From assembly GCA_016938425.1 (NCBI GenBank), contig JAFGUR010000236.1, forward strand, positions 1 to 35,908: a stretch of DNA of 35,908 nucleotides, read 5' to 3'. This document shows positions 20,280 to 27,586 of the stretch, in pieces; position 1 is the first letter of the stretch, and every line of letters begins with the position of its first letter. The position numbers and the translations under genes were made by a program. Under the pieces are notes generated by a model. It was not told where the DNA came from. It saw nothing but the letters and a program-made list of their open reading frames with translations, and did no database searches. Origin of the DNA: Fusobacteriaceae bacterium (GTDB lineage Bacteria; Fusobacteriota; Fusobacteriia; Fusobacteriales; Fusobacteriaceae).

Positions 20280-20372
20280 ATGAATAAAAAAATTATTTTA
20301 TTTGCAATATTTTTATTATTAGTAATAAATATGTTTGCTAATGAATGTGGGACTTTAAGTAGATTATTTTAA
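20280..20372 (+). CDS. Small secreted-type peptide, candidate pheromone precursor: MNKKIILFAIFLLLVINMFANECGTLSRLF
   Basis: ATG preceded by AGGAGGTGAT (20267-20276), fully complementary to the 16S anti-SD, 7 nt from AGGAGG to ATG. Positively charged N-terminus, hydrophobic core, short polar C-terminal tail. Too short for the supplied ORF track. Confidence 0.7.
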   Translation: MNKKIILFAIFLLLVINMFANECGTLSRLF

Positions 20373-20569
20373 TTTGAATATTATTATAACTAAAAAAGAT
20401 TAAAATTTCTACTAAATTTTTAAATATTTAGATTAAAAACACGGAAAATATGGGAGAGTTTAAATAAATAAAGTGATTTGAGAATTAATTTTAGTAGCTA
20501 AAAGGGGAAAAATAATATAAATGTGAGAATAAGATAATCGTATTTGAAAAAATTTAAAGGAGAAAATTG

Positions 20570-22081
20570 ATGAACAGAAAAAGAATAATTAAACCGATTA
20601 TGTTATTATCTACATTATTAATATTTGCAGTAGGTTGTAATTCTGGTATTTCAAATGATGTTAACGAAAAAACAAGTGAATCTTCTATTTCTAAAAGTAC
20701 TAGTAACGACTTAGGGGGACTTAAGTCTACAGGAATGATAACAAGTTTGGCAAGCGCAAATGATAGTGTATTTAAAAACGCTATATATGTATCTCCAAGT
20801 GGGAAATCGACCAATAGTGGAACAAGCTCAAGTCCTTATGATTTAGTAACAGCCTTGTCAAAAGTTGAAAGTGGGAAATCTACAGCTGTTTTATTGTTAT
20901 CAGGAACATATAAATTTAATAAACAATTGGATATTACTTCTAGTGGGACAGCTAGTTCTTATAAAGTATTGAAAGCTTCAAAAGGAGCTTCTGTAACTCT
21001 TGATTTTTCAAGTGAATCTTATAGTACAAGTTCAACAGATAAGAATGCTAGAGGAATTCAGCTAAACGGAAGCTATTGGTATATAGGTGGAGTTACAATA
21101 AAAGGAGCGGCAGATAATGGAATGATGGTTTCAGGACATCATAATGTTGTTGAAAGATGTATATTTGATTCAAATAGAGACACAGGACTTCAAATCAGTA
21201 GAAGTAATTCAAGTGTAACAAAAAATAATTGGCCAAGCTATAATTATATAATAAATTGTACTTCAAAAAATAATTGTGACCCAGCAACTTATGAAAATGC
21301 TGATGGGTTTGCATCAAAACTTACTTGTGGTGAAGGGAATATATTTGATGGGTGCATTTCTCATAATAATAGTGATGATGGATGGGATTTATATGCAAAA
21401 TCTGAAACAGGAGCTATTGGAAAAGTGACAATTAGAAACTGTATTGCTATGAGAAATGGAAAAACAGAAAGTGGAGTTTCTAAATCTAGTTGTGATGGAA
21501 ATGGATTCAAATTAGGAGGAGGAGGAGTTGGGACAGCTCACTCTATAACAAATTCACTTGCAATAGAAAACCTATATTGTGGATTTACAGATAATAATAA
21601 TCCATCTGCTTTAAGTATCGCTAATTGTACTGCTTTTGATAATAATAAAGGTGGAGGGAAAAATAATTTTAGTGTCTATAGATGTAAAGATGGAATTCTT
21701 TCAAATTCTTTTTCTTATACAACAAACAACACAACTGATAAATTTGTAAATTTATCTGCAGATCACAGTGTTTACAAAATTGATAGTAGTTGGTATTTAG
21801 TAAAAAATCAAACTGCACTTGATACAACAAATTCGTCAAAAAGAGGGACAAAAACTTCTAGTGGAATAACTTCTACAGACTTTACAAGTACTAAAGTTCC
21901 TTCTGTAGGAACAAATTTTGATTCTGTATGGAGAAATTCAAATGGAAGTATAAATACAAATGGAGTTGGAATGTTAGCAAGTACTAGTACTTACGCTTCT
22001 TTTTCTTCAGGAGGAAATGCTATTGGAGCAAGATTCTCTTCAGCTAATGCAATTACTACTTTAACAATAAATGTAAAATAG
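20570..22081 (+). CDS. Right-handed beta-helix lipoprotein, PL9 pectate lyase-like (start ATG 20570 rather than TTG 20567)
   Basis: Lipobox LIFAVGC; AIYVSPSGKSTNSGTSSSPYDLVTAL; PL9-like core YNYIINCTSKNNCDPATYENADGFASKLTCGEGNIFDGCISHNNSDDGWDLYAK...GNGFKLGG. Confidence 0.87.
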   Translation: MNRKRIIKPIMLLSTLLIFAVGCNSGISNDVNEKTSESSISKSTSNDLGGLKSTGMITSLASANDSVFKNAIYVSPSGKSTNSGTSSSPYDLVTALSKVESGKSTAVLLLSGTYKFNKQLDITSSGTASSYKVLKASKGASVTLDFSSESYSTSSTDKNARGIQLNGSYWYIGGVTIKGAADNGMMVSGHHNVVERCIFDSNRDTGLQISRSNSSVTKNNWPSYNYIINCTSKNNCDPATYENADGFASKLTCGEGNIFDGCISHNNSDDGWDLYAKSETGAIGKVTIRNCIAMRNGKTESGVSKSSCDGNGFKLGGGGVGTAHSITNSLAIENLYCGFTDNNNPSALSIANCTAFDNNKGGGKNNFSVYRCKDGILSNSFSYTTNNTTDKFVNLSADHSVYKIDSSWYLVKNQTALDTTNSSKRGTKTSSGITSTDFTSTKVPSVGTNFDSVWRNSNGSINTNGVGMLASTSTYASFSSGGNAIGARFSSANAITTLTINVK

Positions 22082-22138
22082 TTTATGAATTAATCATTTT
22101 AAAGTATAATAATATGTATAATTTATTAAATGAAAAAT

Positions 22139-22500
22139 AAAAAACTAGGTTAAAACTAAAAGATGATTTCTGTATTGAACAGGAGTCATTTTTTTTAAAT
22201 ACACACATTGTCAAGTTAATTGTAATTTTTCTTCCCAATGGACTTTAAATGGTGTTATCTAGCCTAAGCACTATATTCTGTTCTATAACTTAAGTCAGAG
22301 TTTAGCAATTCAGTAAACCTATTTTTATTTCTCTATCTGTTACAATTAATTATGCAATTTTCCTTTTCTCCAAGAGGTAAAAAAAATTAGTATATTTTCT
22401 CTTTCTCCTATAGTGATATTTTTATGTTTTATAATGAATCTTTTTTACAATGCTTGGTCAAACTTTCATTGTAACATATTTGTTATGAGGCATTTTTATT
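22139..22500 (-). pseudogene. Decayed transposase remnant, IS3-family orfB-like C-terminus (upstream boundary uncertain)
   Basis: Reverse-complement translation CVYLKKMTPVQYRNHLLVLT* matches the typical IS3 OrfB ending (G(M/L)SPVQYR...); upstream sequence is interrupted by stops. Confidence 0.5.
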
Positions 22501-22557
22501 TTTTGATTGGTTGCATTTAATTATACAATGTTGGAAATAAAATAAAAATAGTAAAAC

Positions 22558-22585
22558 TTGACTATATTAAAATAAATGGTATAAT
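22558..22585 (+). promoter_or_regulatory. Sigma70-type promoter for the 22.7-24.4 kb cassette
   Basis: TTGACT-N16-TATAAT. Confidence 0.6.
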
Positions 22586-22678
22586 AATCTTAATTCATAA
22601 ATGTTTTGCAATATGATGTGCTTTAATATCTGGATTATGTAAAGTAAGAAATATTAGGGAATGAAAGGGGAAGTATTT

Positions 22679-23212
22679 ATGTTAAAGAAATTGAGCCTGT
22701 GGAAGAAAATTGCAATTGTATTTTTAATGATTTTTATTGTGGCAGTTGGCGGAGCATTAACCTACCGGTTAATAAAAACACAGGGAGTTAGAGAAGATTA
22801 CAAAGTGAATTTTAATGCAGACTTTCCAAGATTGGTCATCGCAACACAAAAAAGCAAATTTAAAGATGAAGTATTACGCCAAGCAATAGAAGAACTTAAA
22901 AAACAAGATATAGAAGTTTTTGTAACAGATGTAACTAGATTATCTGAATTATCGGATTCAGACTGGGACGGGATGATAATCTTAACAACTGTTGAGTCTG
23001 GTCAAATTCAAGAAGATTCACATGATTTTTTAAAAAATCATAAAAATGATTATAATAGAATTGGACTGATCTATACTGCGGATTCTAATACTTGGAAAAA
23101 TAAAGACATTGAAATTGATGCAATAGCTTCGGCATCAATTAAGAAAAACATAGTTCCATGTGTGCAGGCAATTGTTGATAAAAGTAATGCAGTTCTTGAG
23201 AATTTACAATAA
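22679..23212 (+). CDS. Membrane-anchored flavodoxin-like hypothetical protein (listed ORF start 22661; ATG 22679 better supported)
   Basis: N-terminal TM (KIAIVFLMIFIVAVGGALTYRLI); Rossmann-like pattern; AAGGGGAAG SD before ATG 22679. Confidence 0.65.
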   Translation: MLKKLSLWKKIAIVFLMIFIVAVGGALTYRLIKTQGVREDYKVNFNADFPRLVIATQKSKFKDEVLRQAIEELKKQDIEVFVTDVTRLSELSDSDWDGMIILTTVESGQIQEDSHDFLKNHKNDYNRIGLIYTADSNTWKNKDIEIDAIASASIKKNIVPCVQAIVDKSNAVLENLQ

Positions 23213-23234
23213 TGAATTATGAAAGGATAGATTT

Positions 23235-23795
23235 ATGCAATTAGCGAAAATGGTCGTTTTGGGTTCGTTAGAAATACTTGGTATAGCTAGCGGATATGAT
23301 ATATATCAATACTTAGAAAAAAATAAAATTGACAGATGGACTGATATTCAAAAGCCATCAATTTATAATGCACTACGACAATTAGAAAAAGAACACACCA
23401 TAAAACAGGTAAATGTTATAAAAAACGGAAAATATCCTGAAAAAACAACTTATCAAATTTGTGAAAAAGGGAAATTGCTTTTCAATACTTTACAAGAAGA
23501 AGCTTTTTTAGGTATATATCCTCGCTTTTTTGGATTTAAAGTTGCATTAAAATTTAATAGGCGTCGTTCCGCAGAAGAAATAAATAATTTTGCAAATCGT
23601 GCTATTAGTATTATAGATGAAATTTTGGAGGCAATGGAGAAGCATATAGAAAGCTTATCAGATCATAGTGAAGAGCAGACGCGGGATAAATTTTTCATTG
23701 AGCATGATCGCCGTTTATTTATGACTGAGCGTCAGTGGATTATGGAAGCTATAGAATACATAAAGGAGAAAGATGCTAGAGGACAGAGGGAATGA
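23235..23795 (+). CDS. PadR-family transcriptional regulator
   Basis: VVLGSLEILGIASGYDIYQYLEKN...PSIYNALRQLEKEHTIKQ winged HTH with C-terminal coiled region. Confidence 0.9.
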   Translation: MQLAKMVVLGSLEILGIASGYDIYQYLEKNKIDRWTDIQKPSIYNALRQLEKEHTIKQVNVIKNGKYPEKTTYQICEKGKLLFNTLQEEAFLGIYPRFFGFKVALKFNRRRSAEEINNFANRAISIIDEILEAMEKHIESLSDHSEEQTRDKFFIEHDRRLFMTERQWIMEAIEYIKEKDARGQRE

Positions 23796-24409
23796 CTACC
23801 CAAACCTTAGTATTATTTATAGTTACTTCCTTTATATTGATTATTATGCCAGGAGCCAATATGATATATATTGTTACACGCAGTACACAATTTGGTTGGA
23901 AAGCGGGTATTATTTCAGCGATAGGTATTGATACTGGAACATTTTTTTATGTTGCAGCATCTGTTTTTGGAATTACAAAAATACTATTAGCTTCTGATTT
24001 GATGTTCAATGCCGTTAAGTATTGTGGAGTAGCGTATTTAATTTATCAAGGAATTCAAAGCCTTTTGGAAAAGGAAACAAGTACAGAAAATAGAAATACT
24101 GTGCAACTTTCAAAGAAAAAGATGTACCTTCAAGGATTATTAACAAATATTTTAAATCCAAAGGTTGCATTATTTTTTATAGCCTTCTTGCCACAATTTA
24201 TTAATGTGTCAGAGGGCAATATACAAGAGCAGATGATAATGCTTGGGTTGCTGTTTTGGATGATAGGTTTTTTTGTAGATATCATAATTGCACTAATGTC
24301 TGGGATTTTGGTACAAAAAGTAGTTAATGGAAAATCATTATTCTGTGCTAAGAAATGGATAGCAGGGATTGTTTTTATTGGCTTAGGCATAGGAACATTG
24401 GTGTGCTAA
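23792..24409 (+). CDS. LysE-family amino acid exporter
   Basis: ILIIMPGANMIYIVTRSTQFGWKAGIISAIGIDTGTFFYV, GLLTNILNPKVALFFIAFLPQFI; overlaps padR by 4 nt. Confidence 0.94.
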   Translation: MTTQTLVLFIVTSFILIIMPGANMIYIVTRSTQFGWKAGIISAIGIDTGTFFYVAASVFGITKILLASDLMFNAVKYCGVAYLIYQGIQSLLEKETSTENRNTVQLSKKKMYLQGLLTNILNPKVALFFIAFLPQFINVSEGNIQEQMIMLGLLFWMIGFFVDIIIALMSGILVQKVVNGKSLFCAKKWIAGIVFIGLGIGTLVC

Positions 24410-24410
24410 A

Positions 24411-24575
24411 CTTATTATTAATCTTTATCCAAAGGATTATGAAACAGCAGGGTATTATTTAGAATCAGCGAAAGAATTTGAAGATAAAAATTTACTAGAA
24501 GATATTAATAGCAAATCAAAGTTATCAAAAGAAGAGCTGAGTCTGTATTTTTGTGTAAATAGAAATTTTTCTAAG
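24411..24575 (+). pseudogene. Orphan coding-like fragment (LIINLYPKDYETAGYYLESAKEFEDKNLLEDINSKSKLSKEELSLYFCVNRNF) without a start
   Basis: Protein-like composition in an open frame, starting directly after the lysE stop; no start or SD; runs into the IS256 remnant. Confidence 0.35.
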
Positions 24576-24606
24576 TTGGTTTTTTGTTTTTCTATTTTAA
24601 CTATAG

Positions 24607-25087
24607 TTAAAATCTATCTTCATAATGAATATGTAGTTGACCTAGAATTAAGACCCAATCTTTTACAGGAATTGTCCATTTCTTGGGCACTCCTAATGTT
24701 GCTAAATACAGTATTTTCATTAGACTTTCGTCTGTTGGAAATACTGTTTTTGTTTTATTTATTTTTCTTAACTGCATATGTAAACTTTCTATTATGTTTG
24801 TTGTATACATTATTTTTCTTATCTCTGGAGTACATTTAAAGAATGTGCTTAATTTACTCCAATTATTCTTTTAACTACTTAATGTATAAATGGTTTCTCT
24901 ATTTTTCTACTATTAGTTTCTTTAGAAACTTTACTACCTTTTTCAAAACTAAGATGATTATTCATTTCATTTTCAAACATAACTTTAATAAACTGATACA
25001 TTTGTTTAAAAACGTTATTAAGGTTATTAACAGTTTGAATACTATCATTTCTAATAAAATTAAAAAGTGATTTATTATTTTTTTCAT
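24607..25087 (-). pseudogene. IS256-family (mutator) transposase with internal deletion and frameshifts
   Basis: C-terminus NNWSKLSTFFKCTPEIRKIMYTTNIIESLHMQLRKINKTKTVFPTDESLMKILYLATLGVPKKWTIPVKDWVLILGQLHIHYEDRF; N-terminal-like NKSLFNFIRNDSIQTVNNLNNVFKQMYQFIKVMFENEMNNHLSFEKGSK in another frame. The catalytic middle is missing. Confidence 0.85.
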
Positions 25088-25202
25088 AAAAAAATCCTCC
25101 CTAAATTGATAATTTACTTTACCAACTTTAGAAAGGATTATCCTTTTTATTTTTTAAATACAAAAAATTTGTGAAAGAATTTAAACTTCATTAAAGGAGA
25201 AA

Positions 25203-26603
25203 TTAAATTTTTCCTGCAACTTCTATCTTCTTACTTTTGGCAGTTATAAATCTAGCTAATGCAATTAATGCTACTAAAATACCTATAGGATAGGCTATTG
25301 TTTGTGACATTTGGAACCCTTCTTTAGCAACTAGTATATATGTTGTAACAACTGCTGTCATAAATATTGCTGGAATTGTCGCTATCCAATGATTTTTGTC
25401 TGAATTTTTAAGGAATACTGCTCCTGCCCATAAAGCTATTGTGGCTAAAGTTTGGTTTGACCATGCAAAGTATCTCCAAATTATAGCAAAATCTATAAAA
25501 CACAATGCTAATCCTATTGCAAATAAAGGAATTGCTATAAAAAATCTATTTTTTATAGGTTCTTGTTTTATTCTAGTCGCATCTGCAATAGCAAGTCTAG
25601 CACTTCTAAATGCTGTGTCACCAGAAGTTATAGGGGCAGCAACTACTCCAAGTAGAGCTAATATACCTCCTACTTTTCCAAGTAATGAATTTGAAATTGT
25701 ATTTACAACTACAGCTGCAGAACCTGCTTCTGCAAGTTCTTTTGTTCCTCCAAAAAAAGTCATTGCTGCTGCTGCCCATATAAGAGCTACTATTCCTTCT
25801 GCTATCATTGAACCATAAAATACTCTTTTCCCTTCTTTTTCTGTTTTCAAGCATCTAGCCATCATTGGAGATTGAGTTGCATGAAATCCTGATATTGCTC
25901 CACATGCTATAGTTATGAATAAAAATGGATATGGAGAAATTCTACTAGGATGTAAATTTTGTAATGTAAGTTCAGGTATTTTGTACCCTTTTAAAATTAG
26001 CCCACCAGCAATTCCTGCTCCCATTACTATTAATGACAATCCAAATAAAGGATATATTTTAGCAATCAATTTATCAATTGGAAGAACTGTTGCTAGCATA
26101 TAATATATGATGATAATACCAAGCCATACTAATTTATTTATTCCTGTTATTGATGATAGTATTGCAGCAGGTCCGTTTACAAATACTACTCCTACTAGTA
26201 TTAATAAAACAACCGAAAATACTCTCATTATATTTTTAGCACTAGTCCCAAGATATTCTCCTACTATTTCAGCTATTGTAGCACCATCATGTCTTACAGA
26301 AAGCATTCCTGAAATATAGTCGTGAACAGCTCCTGCAAATATACACCCCAAAACTATCCACAAAAATGCTATAGGACCCCAAAGAGCTCCTGCAACTGCA
26401 CCAAATATTGGTCCAAGGCCTGCAATGTTAAGAAATTGTATTAAAAAAGCTCTTTTCCAGTCAATTTCAACATAGTCTACTCCATCAGCTAGTCTTTTAG
26501 CTGGAGTTTCTTTTTCACCTATGCCAAAGATTTTTTCAACATATTTTCCATAAAAAACATATCCTAATATAAGTGCAAATAAACAGATGAAAAAAGTAAT
26601 CAT
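25203..26603 (-). CDS. cstA: CstA-family carbon starvation protein / peptide or pyruvate transporter
   Basis: VEIDWKRAFLIQFLNIAGLGPIFGAVAGALWGPIAFLWIVLGCIFAGAVHDYISGMLSVRHDGATIAEIVGEYLG; GFHATQSPMMARCLKTEKEGK; SGDTAFRSARLAIAD. Confidence 0.96.
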   Translation of the reverse strand: MITFFICLFALILGYVFYGKYVEKIFGIGEKETPAKRLADGVDYVEIDWKRAFLIQFLNIAGLGPIFGAVAGALWGPIAFLWIVLGCIFAGAVHDYISGMLSVRHDGATIAEIVGEYLGTSAKNIMRVFSVVLLILVGVVFVNGPAAILSSITGINKLVWLGIIIIYYMLATVLPIDKLIAKIYPLFGLSLIVMGAGIAGGLILKGYKIPELTLQNLHPSRISPYPFLFITIACGAISGFHATQSPMMARCLKTEKEGKRVFYGSMIAEGIVALIWAAAAMTFFGGTKELAEAGSAAVVVNTISNSLLGKVGGILALLGVVAAPITSGDTAFRSARLAIADATRIKQEPIKNRFFIAIPLFAIGLALCFIDFAIIWRYFAWSNQTLATIALWAGAVFLKNSDKNHWIATIPAIFMTAVVTTYILVAKEGFQMSQTIAYPIGILVALIALARFITAKSKKIEVAGKI

Positions 26604-26812
26604 TTTTATACCTCCATTTTTTATTTTATAATACTGTTTTTATTAGACACTTTTATATTACTTCCAAATAGTTTATTGTGTAATTTTTTATGTATAAAAA
26701 GTTCTTTTTACAACTTGAAATAACTTTTTTAATACATTAAATTCAGTAAAATTTAATTTTGATACAACAAAAAGGAGACAGTATTTATTTTTAATATAAT
26801 TTTCTTAATATT

Positions 26813-26839
26813 AAAAAAAGCAGATTCCTCATCTGCTTT
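26813..26839 (-). terminator. Terminator of the LytS/LytTR operon, overlapping the response-regulator stop codon
   Basis: AAAGCAGAT/ATCTGCTTT stem with 5-nt loop, T-run on the minus strand. Confidence 0.75.
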
Positions 26840-27560
26840 ATATTTTCATTATTTTTTTAAATTCTTTTATGTTATTTCTACTGACTGGTATTGATAAATC
26901 AATATTTTTTAATTTAAGATTATATGTATTATTAAACCAAGGAATTATTTCTTCGATTTTCTCTAGATTTACTATATAAGACCTATGGGTTCTGTAGAAT
27001 TTACTTTCAGGCAATGTTTTTTCTATATCAGATATTTTATTTTTGGAAATATATATTCCTTTTTTGGTATAAACTTTTGTCTCCCGTTCACAGGCTTCTA
27101 AACATAAAATATCTTCTAAGGAAATAACATACATTTTTTCTCTCTGATATAAAACTATGCTGTTACAATATATAGATTTATTCTGTTGACTATCTTTTTG
27201 AAGGACTTTACTTTCTACTTCTTTCAAACTTTTTATTATACGTTCTTCTGAATAGGGTTTTAAAATATAATCAAATGCTTTTACTTCAAATGCTTTTACT
27301 GCAAAATCAGCATATGCAGTTATAAAAATTATTATAAAATCTTTATTTAATTTACTAATTATCTCAGCTAGAGTAATTCCGTTAATATTAGGCATATTTA
27401 TATCCAAAAATACTATATTGATGTCATTTTCCTGTAAATATTTTAATGCCTCTATAGAATTATCAAATTCTTTTTCTATATTTATTTTGCTGTGTTCATT
27501 TACAAAATACTTTAATTCTTCTCTTGAAGGAAATTCATCATCTACAATTATACAGTTCAC
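26838..27560 (-). CDS. LytTR-family response regulator (LytT/BtsR-like)
   Basis: Receiver NCIIVDDEFPSREELKYF...VFLDINMPNINGI...KAFDYILKPY; LytTR domain GIYISKNKISDIEKTLPESKFYRTHRSYIVNLEKIEEI. Confidence 0.95.
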   Translation of the reverse strand: MNCIIVDDEFPSREELKYFVNEHSKINIEKEFDNSIEALKYLQENDINIVFLDINMPNINGITLAEIISKLNKDFIIIFITAYADFAVKAFEVKAFDYILKPYSEERIIKSLKEVESKVLQKDSQQNKSIYCNSIVLYQREKMYVISLEDILCLEACERETKVYTKKGIYISKNKISDIEKTLPESKFYRTHRSYIVNLEKIEEIIPWFNNTYNLKLKNIDLSIPVSRNNIKEFKKIMKI

Positions 27561-27586
27561 AATAATTATCCTTTCTATTACCCAAT

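Noticed and set aside
22163-22198. Hairpin plus T-run after the PL9 gene read as its terminator
   Set aside because: The same bases encode MTPVQYRNHL, the C-terminus of an IS3 OrfB-like remnant, on the minus strand, and the stem relies on G-U pairs and a mismatch. It may still terminate, but is not reported as a confident terminator.
24576-25070. Plus-strand ORFs 24576-24839, 24683-24874 and 24843-25070
   Set aside because: Antisense to the IS256 transposase remnant, whose minus-strand translation is clearly homologous.
25396-26319. ORFs overlapping cstA (25396-25818, 25618-25854, 25915-26103, 26107-26319)
   Set aside because: Shadow frames of the CstA CDS.
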